Assembly (NCBI GenBank): GCA_963675135.1
Contig: OY776132.1
Coordinates: 66,230,850-66,294,849 of the forward strand
Source: Galeopsis tetrahit
Taxonomy: Eukaryota > Streptophyta > Magnoliopsida > Lamiales > Lamiaceae
DNA: 64,000 nucleotides
Direction of reading: 5' to 3'
The notes beneath the pieces are model-generated. The model did no database searches and had not been told where the DNA came from. It worked only from the letters and a program-made list of their open reading frames with translations. Every line of letters begins with the position of its first letter. Positions within the stretch are counted from its first letter, which is position 1. A program made the position numbers and the translations under genes. This document shows positions 45,901-57,000 of the stretch, in pieces.

Positions 45901-48570
45901 ATATTATTCTTTTCCACTCCAAAGTTTCGTAACTTTTGTTTCACTGGTCTTGCCTTTGGATCAACATTAAGGCAATGTAGTGCTATCTCCGGAGGGATAC
46001 CTGTCATGTCAGCTGGAGAGAATGCAAATATATCGGAATTTCGACGTAATGTAGAGATTACATTCTCTGTGAGTTCAGGTCCCAGTTGGGTACCTATCTT
46101 AGTAGCAAAGCCAAGTTTCCCTGGGAAGAGCTCCACACTCATCAGCTCCTCGTCTGTTTTAACACTTACTTGCTCAGGTGTCATTCCTTCCATTTTCTTT
46201 CTCTTTATCTCAAGGTCCTCTCCTCTTGTTCTCTCCAGGCCCTTGGTTAGAGCCCTATCCGCCATCTTCACAGACTCTGCGTAGCACTTCCGTGCTTGGT
46301 ATTGGTCTCCTTTTACTTCTCCCACTCCCGTAGCTGTAGGGAATTTCATTTTCATATGAAATGTGGATATGATTGCCTGAAAGAGGTTCAGGCTAGGTCG
46401 TCCCATTACTACATTGTATGATGAGGGGATATCCACAATGAGGAACTCCACCAGGTGGACCTTTCGAGCTGGAGCGTCCCCCAGTCCTACCTGCAACATT
46501 ACCGATCCCAAGGGTTGGATGGCACCTCCAGAGAAACCATACAGGGAGGTATCTACAGGTCGCAGCTTCACGCTCAGCTCCATCCTCTTGAAGCACTCAA
46601 AAAACATAATATCAGCTGAGCTCCCCGTATCCGCAAAGATTCGGGCAACGTCGAACCCAGCTATGTCGGTAGTGATCACCAAGGCGTCGTTGTGATCTTC
46701 CTTAACTCCCTTCACATCCTCCGGACCAAATCTGATATTGGGCGTCTCTGTCATACGTCCTACTTCTCTCAATTGACTTCCTTGCTCTGCTTTTAGAGCT
46801 CGAACGCTCTGCTTTCTCTTTCGGAAGGAATCTCCATCCGCTGGTCCTCCCACAATCATGTGGATTACTCCTCTCTTTGGCGGTGGAGGGGGCATGTCTT
46901 CGGCCGCCTCCTTGGTTTCCTTCTCTTATGGTTTTCTTTCATGTTCCTTCCGCTTCTGCCCTCGAGGGCCCTGTCTGTCTCTAAATACAAATTCTTTCAG
47001 TTGCCCTGCTTGGATCATCCTTTCAATCTCGTCTTTCAGGTGATAACATTGATTCGTGTCGTGTCCATACTCGTTGTGAAATCTGCAAAATCGATCGGAC
47101 TTAGGCTTCTGAGGTCCTCGACTTCTGGAATATGGGAATTTCAAGTCAGGATGATCTCCTACCACCTCCAGTACTTCGGCAGGTTCAATTCTCAAGGGCG
47201 TGTACCTCTCAAACCTTCCACGAGGGCCGGAGCGGGAACCTCCAGATGGATTACTATCTCTTGTGGACCCGGAGGTCCGAGGGACCTCTGGACTGGAACG
47301 CCTGGAGGGGCCCTCTCTTCTTTTCTCTCGATCTGGTGGCCTAATCTCCAATCTCTTGGCTTTTCGAACCTCCTCCAGGGTGAGGTACTTCTCTGCCCTA
47401 TGTAGCAACTCATCAAAGTTCTTAACCGGCTTCTTAGCTAAAGAGGAGAAGAAGTCTCCATCCCGTAATCCGTTAGTAAGAGCGTTGATCTTCACCTCCG
47501 AAGAGGCTGTAGGGACCTCCAGAGCTGCTTGATTAAACCTCCGGAGAAAAGCCCTTAAACTCTCGTTTTCTCCCTGTCTTAGATTGAAAAGGGTCAAAGT
47601 GGCCCGCGGCTGTCTCCGGGCGCTTGCGAATTGATGAAGGAATAACTCATTGAATTCCTCCCAGGATCGAATTGTATTAGGTTCCAATTGAGTGAACTAT
47701 TGCTGGGCTGCTTTTGCTAAGGTTGTTAGGAACACCCTACATTTGATTCCTTCTCCATAGCGGTGTAATAACGCAGCATTTTCGAACCTTACTAGGTGTT
47801 CGTACGGGTCTGCCGTGCCATCGTATTCAAAATTGAGGGGCTTGAAATTGAATGACAGTTCATCCCGTAATATGTTAGAGGAGAACTGACATCCAGAGAC
47901 ATAAGCGGATCTACTGGTTCGGTTGTTCATTTGCCTTCTCATATCCCTCATCTCCTTCTATAGGGCCTGCAGTTGGTCACTGACTGGCCCTCCGTAGGTA
48001 TCATCGGTGCTTTCTTCTGTTTCAGGGAGTTCTGTCTCTCGGGGTGCCAAATCTGCATTCCTTCTTGTATTCCGAAGGGGAATGCTTCTTTCCGCTCGGG
48101 AGGGCACCTTATCATCTTCTTCTACCCGCATCCCTACTTCCTTGGACAGCGCTTGGGAGGCTCCTGGTGCCTCTTCATGGGGTCTCGGGGTAGGTATCTC
48201 CTGATTCCCTGGGGTAGCTCTGGGGGCTCGATCTCCTTGAGCCGCAAAATCTCTCTCTACCGCCTGCTTGATGAGGGCGTTCAATTGATCGGGGAAAATC
48301 AGGCATGGTTCCGAATTTGGAATATCCTCCCGTTGAGGATCCGCGGTCCGGGACTCTGTGGCTTCAATGTTCCCTGTTGTCCCCTCTTCGATCGGGATGG
48401 TTTTCCTCCCCCAAGCCTGTGTTAGGCGTCACTGGCGGATTTAATCTAGAAGGGGTATGAACTGGATCTTTCCCCCGGCCTCCCTTTGGAGTGGGGTCAT
48501 TCGGCAAATGAGGATTTTCCACTGCAAGGGGTCTCTTTCCCGAAGTAGATGTGTTGTTTCCGCCACCCAT
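42984..48570 (-). pseudogene. Tat-lineage gag-pol polyprotein with four in-frame stops
   Basis: From 48284 to 42984 a single minus-strand frame holds gag and pol, broken only by stops at 47958-47960, 47694-47696, 46926-46928 and 45189-45191. A frameshift near 48390 separates it from the likely gag start at 48570 (MGGGNNTSTSGKRPL). Gag: PLNFEYDGTADPYEHLVRFE, QFASARRQPRATLTLFNLRQ, then CRFHNEYGHDTNQCYHLKDE. Protease: ARIFADTGSSADIMF. RT: YPLPRIDQLVDATSGFELLS, MPFGLINAGATYQRM and the active site EIYVDDMLAKS. First RNase H near 45100-44750; second RNase H KVYVDGSVTLSG...NNGAEYEAL...LYSDSQLV. Integrase: KKCVKCQKNG zinc motif and D, D, E at GIDLVG, VSDNGTQF and GQVEVTNRT. All catalytic motifs survive, but the stops make it inactive. 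Confidence 0.93.
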
Positions 48571-48611
48571 TACTCGACAGGTAGAAATTCGTGAGAAAAT
48601 CTTTCAACTCG

Positions 48612-48629
48612 TTCCCACAGACGGCGCCA
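48612..48629 (-). promoter_or_regulatory. Primer-binding site of the Tat element
   Basis: Minus-strand TGGCGCCGTCTGTGGGAA starts two bases inside the 5' LTR. TGGCGCC is complementary to a tRNA 3' end ending GGCGCCA; I do not assign the tRNA. Confidence 0.85.
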
Positions 48630-48631
48630 GT

Positions 48632-49360
48632 TGATGTGCTAAAATTTGCACGAGGGGATTGGATATCCTTCGAGTTAGGTATCTGGTTTCCCAAACAAGG
48701 AGGAGCAATCCAATTACGCTGCTGCCTTCAATAGAATCCTTGAGAACCTGCAAAGAACACGCCGGAGGGGGGTCCGGCGCGGACACTCCGATGCCTAAGT
48801 CAGTATAGGGCTTCTCAATATATCACAAGGATCTCGAGATCCTTGGTTTATCAAAATAAGCTCTCGAAGAGTATCAAAAATGTATTTTGCACTTAGTATA
48901 TTAAGTTTAGTAAAGTAAGAATATCTAACCTGAAAACCTCCTTGGATTTACCTATTTATAGAGACTTCCTTATAGGAAGAAGTTAGAGCTTCCCCCTATC
49001 TCGGAGCAGCTTCTTGGACTAAGCCCTGCTGGATGGACAAAGTCCTCCACCTTTTCCACTCCAGCAGAACCGGCCATATTCATTCTTAGTGGACTTCGTC
49101 CCCTAAGATAAAGGAGGATAAAGTCTTTCTTCTACCCAGCCTGGACCGGAAATGGCGGAATTCCCCTATATTTACGGCCCATGAACTCATATCAAGACTG
49201 ATTCTTCCCGATGCTTCTCTCCAGATGGAGCTCCCTCCAGAGGGACCTCTAGAGGGGATTCTTTATCCAGAGAGTATTACATAATCCAATCCTTCCACTT
49301 TTATCCTATCCTCCATACACGTGTCGACTCCTTATTAGATGACACTTTTAGGCCGCATCA
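48632..49360 (-). repeat. 5' LTR of the Tat element
   Basis: 729 bp, pairs with 37916-38644. Confidence 0.93.
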
Positions 49361-49586
49361 CCTCCTATTAACAAGATTGAAGGAATGAAGAATCACCACC
49401 TCATCCTCAAGGATATTATCATCCACCTCCACATGAACACCCATATCTACCATATCCATATCCCCCCCACCACCTGAAGAGTTATATCGTCCACCTCCTC
49501 CTCCACCTAAGAAAGAATGTGATCCACACAATGGATTTGAATTCGATGTAGCTTCGAAAGGAGATTGTTATGATAGTGAGGGAAGC

Positions 49587-51202
49587 TGTTGGTCCCTGAG
49601 ACGAGTTTAAGATCAGCTGACTTGATGTCTGCTGATTGTGTGAAAAATAAACTAACTCTTCAAAGTAACTAGTCCGCTGATTTCACTAGGGGCCTAGGAC
49701 TAGTTAGTCGACTGATTAATTACTTATCAGAGTTAAGTGCGGAATTGTAGTGTGCCCATAAATATTATACTCGTCTATTTAATAAATACAGTGTGTAAAA
49801 CAGTTTATGCACAAATATGTATGAAAAGACTTGAAATGTAAAGTGCAGAAATGTAAATAACACATTAATTTATAGTGGTTCGGATATACGTTCCTACGTC
49901 CACTCTCACGTCCACACGTGATGTTTAATCCCTTTAATTTCCCAAAAATTACAAGGGCCTTGACCTTTATAGTCCCAAGGGTAGGACTTTGAGATCTGAG
50001 TCAGTTCCCTTAACTGTTGCGGTCTCCACAAGTGATTGTAAGCACTTGCACTTCCCCACAAGTGATTGTAAGCACTTGCACTTGAACTCCACAAGTGATT
50101 ATAGAGCACTTGGAATCTTTACAGTGATAAACACTCAACTTGACTTCTAAGGTTTTATGGTAGAAGGTGGGTTTTGTGTATATGAACTAGGTGAGAATTT
50201 CCCTTACAATATGTTTTAGCCTCATGCTAGGATTGGGAAATTCTCTCTAAGCTATGGATATATATGAGTGGTTAAACTAGCTTAGATGGTATGAGTTCAC
50301 TCACTGGGGATGAGGTGATGCGTGTTGAATCTTCATGAATGATCTTCTTGAGCTCTTCTTATTTCTGGACTTTAAGCACTTTGCTCGACCTCTGCATCTC
50401 ACACCTCTTCACGTTCCCAATGATGTATGGACTCATTTATATAGTGTTGATGTTTGAATGTTACCGTTGGATGATAGCAATTCAAATCTCCACTAATTCG
50501 GGAATTGTCAATCTCTTGATTTGATATGATTGAATATTACCATTGTCATGTAATTTCAATCATATCTTTGACTTTCCTTTCTTGTGCGTATCTTGTCAAT
50601 CCTTGACTTCAACTCTGATTGGCCTTCCTTTAATTGAGTAAGAAGACTTCTACTCTGCTGGTAAGAAGACTTCACTCTGCTGGTAAGAAGACTTCTACTC
50701 TGCTGTCTTTATTCAGCTGTCTTTACACAGCTGCTGTTTCTTCTCAGCTGTTGTCTTTACTCTGCTGTCTCTACTCAGCTGGCTTTACACAGCTGCTGTT
50801 TCTTCTCAGCTGCTGTCTTTACTCTGCTGTCTTTACTCAGCTGGCTTTACACAGCTGCTGTTTCTTCTCAGCTGCTGTCTTTACTCTGCTGTCTTTACTC
50901 AGCTGGCTTTACACAGCTGCTGTTTCTTCTCAGCTGTTGTCTTTACTCTGCTGTCTTTACTCAGCTGGTTGTAAGATGACTTCTACTCAGCTGATGTAAG
51001 ACGACTTCTACTCAGCTGATGTAAGATGACTTCTGGTCTTGGTCTTCTCTTCTCTTCTTGAGCATTTGACAAGTCTTCTCTTCTAACCAGAGTCCTATCT
51101 ATTACAAGATGTATAATAAAGTTATCTATACAATACAACTTATCCTATTACATGTTTGATTTGGTTTATCAAAACTAAACTAAGGATATTCATATCCCAA
51201 CA
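49587..51202 (-). repeat. 3' LTR of the near-empty element
   Basis: Contains a 62-bp tandem array (about 50695-50970, four full units plus a part) preceded by 22-bp units GTAAGAAGACTTC...CTG. The plus-strand open frame 50634-50999 arises from these repeats and is not a gene. Confidence 0.92.
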
Positions 51203-51940
51203 ATTTCCCCCTTTTTGATATAACCAAATCATCTAACACTAACTGAAGCAATAAAGAACAGACAGTGCTAGAGTCCATATAATAGTGCAGAAGAGTAAAG
51301 GAAAAAGGCTTTTGTATGATGACAATGAGAAGTTGTCATCAGATGAGATAACTAGATGTTATCTCCAAAAGCTAAAAAGATGAGTTTTATTAATATTGCA
51401 CTTTACAAGCACGGACTCACCTAATCAGCTATTACAAAGGTCTTCTTATCTACTCTTCAGCTGATATGTTGCAAATCAGACGACTTCCAATTAAGCTCTT
51501 CTTGTCTTCAGGTCTTCTAACAACTTGATCATCTTGATCTCCTCTTCTTGCTCATACGCGTGTAAATCCAGATAGGGCTAGAACTCAGCTGAGCTGATGT
51601 TCCCCCTTAGTTGTTGACCTGTTCTTAACAAACAATAATCCAAATACATGCAAGTATGATTTTTATGAAAACAAAATGCATGCAAAACAGTTTTTCAAAA
51701 ATGGATCTATTCAGGTGACCATTGAAAACAGTAAAACGTGTTTTTTATGGCTCAAACGATGGAATTTGGCCAAAAAGCATTACACGTCACTGCAAAGCAG
51801 TGAGTTCGATTCAAAACATCAATTCCACTTTAAAAAGTGTACTCACACGTTAAATTCTGAAAATAACAGAAAAAGTGCAGATTTTCGAAAATAAAAAATT
51901 CAAAGCAATGGCCTTTTGAACACACGGCTCTGATACCACT

Positions 51941-53454
51941 TGTTGGTCCCTGAGACGAGTTTAAGATCAGCTGACTTGATGTCTGCTGATTGTGTGGAAA
52001 ATAAACTAACTCTTCAAAGTAACTAGTCCGCTGATTTCACTAGGGGCCTAGGACTAGTTAGTCGACTGATTAATTACTTATCAGAGTTAAGTGCGGAATT
52101 GTAGTGTGCCCATAAATATTATACTCGTCTATTTAATAAATACAGTGTGTAAAACAGTTTATGCACAAATATGTATGAAAAGACTTAAAATGTAAAGTGC
52201 AGAAATGTAAATAACACATTAATTTATAGTGGTTCGGATATACGTTCCTACGTCCACTCTCACGTCCACACGTGATGTTTAATCCCTTTAATTTCTCAAA
52301 AATTACAAGGGCCTTGACCTTTATAGTCCCAAGGGTAGGACTTTGAGATCTGAGCCAGTTCCCTTAACTGCTGCGGTCTCCACAAGTGATTGTAAGCACT
52401 TGCACTTCCCCACAAGTGATTGTAAGCACTTGCACTTGAACTCCACAAGTGATTATAGAGCACTTGGACTCTTTACAGTGATAAACACTCAACTTGACTT
52501 CTAAGGTTTTATGGTAGAAGGTGGGTTTTGTGTATATGAACTAGGTGAGAATTTCCCTTACAATTTGTTTTAGCCTCATGCTAGGATTGGGAAATTCTCT
52601 CTAAGCTATGGATATATATGAGTGGTTAAACTAGCTTAGATGGTATGAGTTCACTCACTGGGGATGAGGTGATGCGTGTTGAATCTTCATGAATGATCTT
52701 CTTGAACTCTTCTTATTTCTGGACTTTAAGCACTTTGCTCGACCTCTGCATCTCACACCTCTTCACGTTCACAATGATGTATGGACTCATTTATATAGTG
52801 TTGATGTTTGAATGTTACCGTTGGATGATAGCAATTCAAATCTCCACTAATTCGGGAATTGCTAATCTCTTGATTTGATATGATTGAATATTACCATTGT
52901 CATGTAATTTCAATCATATCTTTGACTTTCCTTTCTTGTGCGTATCTTGTCAATCCTTGACTTCAACTCTGATTGGCCTTCCTTTAATTGAGTAAGAAGA
53001 CTTCTACTCTGCTGGTAAGAAGACGTCACTCTGCTGGTAAGAAGAGTTCACTCTGCTGGTAAGAAGACTTCTACTCTGCTGTCTTTATTCAGCTGTCTTT
53101 ACACAACTGCTGTTTCTTCTCAGCTGTTGTCTTTACTCTGCTGTCTTTACTCAGTTGGCTTTACACAGCTGCTGTTTCTTCTCAGCTGCTGTCTTTACTC
53201 TGCTGTCTTTACTCAGCTGGTTGTAAGATGACTTCTACTCAGCTGATGTAAGGCGACTTCTACTCAGCTGATGTAAGATGACTTCTGGTCTTGGTCTTCT
53301 CTTCTCTTCTTGAGCATTTGACAAGTCTTCTCTTCTAACCAGAGTCCTATCTATTACAAGATGTATAATAAAGTTGTCTATACAATACAACTTATCCTAT
53401 TACATGTTTGATTTGGTTTATCAAAACTAAACTAAGGATATTCATATCCCAACA
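51941..53454 (-). repeat. 5' LTR of the near-empty element
   Basis: Same LTR with two fewer 62-bp units (array about 53071-53220) and one extra 22-bp unit. This accounts exactly for its being 102 bp shorter than its partner. Confidence 0.92.
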
Positions 53455-53927
53455 GAAGCTTTCAGTACGATTATCAAATGCAACAAGATCTCTCTCATTA
53501 TCAAGAGTGGGGAATCAATGAAGAAAGTCAAACACGAATTGAGGATATGTTCAACACCTTCTTGAGAGATGCTCAACAAAGAGAAAAAAACAATGAATAG
53601 TTCAAAGCTGAGTTCAAAGCTATGTTCAAAGAACTCAAAGCCACCCAACAACTACAACAACAACAAGCAACTCAAATCAACAATGTTGAGCGTATAGTGG
53701 GGGAGTTGACCATCATCGTAAAAAAGTTACAAGAAGAGGAGGATCCAAGTAAGGAGGTTGAATATGTCAAGCTTATTGTCAAAAGAGATGAAGAGAAATG
53801 TCCTTTGATGGACATGAGCTACAAGGAATAAGAAAATCAAGAAGCATCACAAGATGAGTTGGAGAGCAAAATGAGCATTTCTAAACCTTTAAACTCTTCA
53901 ATTTGCACTTTACTTGATATTTATGCT

Positions 53928-54085
53928 TGTGAAAATAGGTATGAGATCACCGTTAATGAGGTGATTGGGAAATTACAATATATATAGTCAAGGTACAAGA
54001 GATTTACAAGGAAATAATAACAAACAATTAAAGAAAATATTTACAAGATATGGTAAACAATAATTAAATTATTTATTTCCTATTA
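53928..54085 (-). repeat. 3' LTR of the copia element
   Basis: 158 bp, starts TGTGAAAATAGG and ends CCTATTA on the plus strand. It pairs with 58803-58960. Confidence 0.92.
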
Positions 54086-57000
54086 TCCCCCCTTAAGCGA
54101 TGTAGTGGTTGAGTGGACACGCAAAGCTTGGAACTAAGTAATTCAAAATTGGGACGAGGAAGACTCTTCGTGAAGATGTCGGCAACTTGGAGTTCGGAGG
54201 GAATAAACTGAGTAGCGAGGCGACCAGACGATACAAGTTCCCGAACAAAATGGCAATCAATATCAATGTGTTTCGCCCGCTTATGTACAACAGGATTCTG
54301 AGATAGAAAAAGAGCACTCTTTTTGTCACATAGAAGAAGAGGGCGACCAGGGGGTAAGGCACCCAATTCGCGAAGAAGTTAGGTGACCCAAATGATCTCT
54401 TGAGCAGTGTTGGCCATGGCACGATATTCAAATTCACAGCTGGACCAAGAGACGGTAGGCTACTTTTTAGCACTCCAAGAAATCAAATTTCCACCCAAGA
54501 AGATGGAATACCCATACGTAGAACGACGTGTCTCAACACAGCGAGCCCAATCAGCATCCGAGTATCCGATAAGAGAGGGATTGGAACTACGAGTGAAGGT
54601 GAGACAAATTGATAGTACCTTGAACATAGCGAAGAATACGCTTTACGGCGGCGAAGTGATCCACCGTGGGAGAAAGAAAAAAATGGCTGACGTGGTTGAC
54701 AGCATAGGAAAGGTCCGGGCGAGTGATGGTGAGATACTGCAAAGCGCTGACCAGAGACCGATATAATGTGGGGTCATGGAAGGGTGCACCCGAGCTGACA
54801 AGAGAGGAACCAGCGACCAGAGGGGTGGAGACTGGTTTAGATTCTAGGAGGTCGGCCCGAGCAAGGATGTCGCGGGCGTACTTTGCCTGAATGAGAAACA
54901 AAGTGTCCGAAGAGAGAGACACCTCAAGGCCGAGGAAGTAGTTGAGCTCGCCCAAATCTTTGACCCGAAATTCCGATTGAACGCGAGCAATGAAACTCTT
55001 GAGGAAGACAAGGTCATTGCACGTCACAATGATGTCGTCGACATAAAGAAGAAGATATAAAGTAACCCCCTTGCAAGTAAAGTAGAACAGAGAGATATCA
55101 GCTCGGCTGCAGTGAAAACCAAGAGAGGCGAGGAAGGAACTGAACCGAACAAATCACGCCCGAGGCGCTTGTCGGAGTCCATAGTACCTTCTTGAGATGA
55201 CAAACATGATCTGGAAAACGAGGATCAATAAAACCCGGAGGTTGAGACATGTAAACAGGTTTTGTCAGAACACCGTGTAAAAAGGCATTGTTGACATCCA
55301 ATTGATGTAGTGGCCAGCCATTTTGAAAAACGAGAGAGAGCACAATGCGAACTGTGGCAGCCTTGACAACTGGGCTGAAAGTGTGTGAGAAGTCAAAACC
55401 AGGAATCTGAGAGTAACCTTGGACGACCAGGCGAGTCTTGTAGCGATCAACAGAACTATCACTATGAAATTTTGTTCGAAAAACTCATTTGGAACCAACG
55501 ATGTTCGTGCTCGGCGGCCGAGGAACCAAATCCCAAGTTTTGGTTCGTGTGGAGAGAGCATCAAGCTCTGAACGCATGGCCGCCATCTAGTCAGGGAGCT
55601 TCAAAGCGGACTTGAACCCATTTGGTTCATCAGAGACAGCGAGAGCAGTTAACAAGTCTGTGGTCGCAATGTCAGCCACATAACGAGGCTTGAAGATGCC
55701 AGACTGAGCCCGAGTAACCATCAGATGAGTGGATCGGGGTAGGTCGGCAGGTTGGAGCTCGGAAGGAGGCAAAGCAGGACAAGCAGGAGGATGCTCGATA
55801 GGCGGGACCTCAAGTGGGCGAGGAGGCATTTGATGAGGAGGCAGATCTGAAATAGCCTTAGAGGGATGCGGGCAGAGCGAGCAAGGCTCGGTGCGAGCAG
55901 GTGTAGGGCGAGCAACAGGCGTAGGGCAAGGAACCGACTCAGGAGTAGGGGAATCCGGAACCAGAAATGAGTTGTAATCAAGGGACCGAGAATCTGCTGA
56001 GGAGTCCTTGCCGGAAAAGTGGATTGATGACTCATTAAACTGAGCATGTCGAGTAGTGTAGAAGCGGGAAGCGACCGGATTGTAACACCGAAACCCTTTA
56101 TGAGAAGAACTGTAACCCAAGAAAATGCAAGGGACACTGCGAGGAGCCAATTTATGAGGAGAGTAATCCCAGAGGTACGGAAATGCACGGCAACCAAATG
56201 TTCTGAAATTGCCGAAAATTGGAGGCGTATGAAAGAGCAGTTCAAACGGAGACTTATCACCAAGCACAAGAGTAGGCAAGCGGTTGATAATATAGGCTGC
56301 AGTAGAAAATGCATCCATCTAAAAGAGAGAAGGAACACTGGAATGAAGCATGAGAGACAATCCAGTTTCAGTGATATGTCTATGTTTACGCTCCGCACGA
56401 CCGTTCTGCTGAGGAGTATAGGGACATGACAAGTTGTGATGAATACCCTTGGTGGAAAAGAAATCCCGAGCTCTGCCGTTAACAAATTATGTACCACCAT
56501 CACTCTAAAAGACTTTCATAGAGGCAGAGAACTGGTTGCACACAAAGGTATGAAAGTTGACCAAAACACCGAAGAAGTCGGACTTAGCACGTAAAGGATA
56601 AAACCATGTGAAATGAGAATAATCATCAATAAAGATAACATAATAACGATAACCATCATTAGAACACACCGGGGCAGGTCCCCATAAATCACAGTGAATA
56701 AGGTCCAAAACGCAGGATGCTTGCTTATTATTCAAAGTAAATAACAAATGTTTGCTCTTTGCCAATTGACAAGGAGTACACAAAGAAGGTTTAGGTAAAA
56801 CCGAAGTAACATCCAATTGACCCAAACGTTTCAAAAAATTAACAACTGAAATAGAAGTGTGTCCTAATCTATGATGCCAGGTCTCGAACGAAGCTCGTCG
56901 AGCAGCAGTGTGCAAACCCGCGACCAAGGCTGGGCGACCATGCTCCAGAATGTAGAGACTGCGACTACGCCTGTCGCGAGCCAGAGGTTCCTTGGTTACT

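Larger units (their letters stand above)
37916..49360 (-). mobile_element. Ty3 retrotransposon, Tat lineage (Retand/Grande-like), 11.4 kb
   Basis: LTRs of exactly 729 bp each (37916-38644, 48632-49360; TGATG...CATCA ends), with about 13 mismatches by eye, lie between TCTCC (37911-37915) and CCTCC (49361-49365), a duplication with one change. The primer-binding site (minus strand 48629-48612, TGGCGCCGTCTGTGGGAA) lies beside the right LTR and the PPT (AGTAGGGGGGAGTAGA on the minus strand, 38645-38660) beside the left, so it runs right to left. Order: gag-pol, a satellite-like array, then an antisense extra gene. An additional RNase H after the first, an antisense extra gene and repeats in the 3' part are traits of the Tat lineage. 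It is inserted in the outer element's interior. Confidence 0.93.
49587..53454 (-). mobile_element. Large-LTR, near-empty LTR element (3.9 kb, non-autonomous)
   Basis: LTRs 49587-51202 (1616 bp) and 51941-53454 (1514 bp), starting TGTTGGTCCC and ending CCCAACA, enclose only 738 bp. A perfect GAAGC duplication lies at 49582-49586 and 53455-53459. The primer-binding site (minus strand 51938-51927, TGGTATCAGAGC, initiator-Met type) lies beside the right LTR and the PPT (minus strand, AAAAAGGGGGAAAT, about 51203-51216) beside the left. The interior has no coding frame of note; a 72-codon frame at 51676-51894 has no domain. It is inserted in the outer element's gag-like frame, which rejoins when it is removed. 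Confidence 0.92.

Noticed and set aside
46860..47405. 181-codon plus-strand frame in the Tat element
   Set aside because: It overlaps the gag-pol frame on the opposite strand, which has clear domains; no independent evidence.
50634..50999. 121-codon open frame rich in LYTAAVSSQLLSLLC repeats
   Set aside because: It is a read-through of the 62-bp tandem array in an LTR; the other LTR has fewer units and no equivalent frame.
55721..56503. 260-codon minus-strand frame rich in Leu/Ser
   Set aside because: Out-of-frame shadow of the copia integrase-linker frame at 55587-56318.
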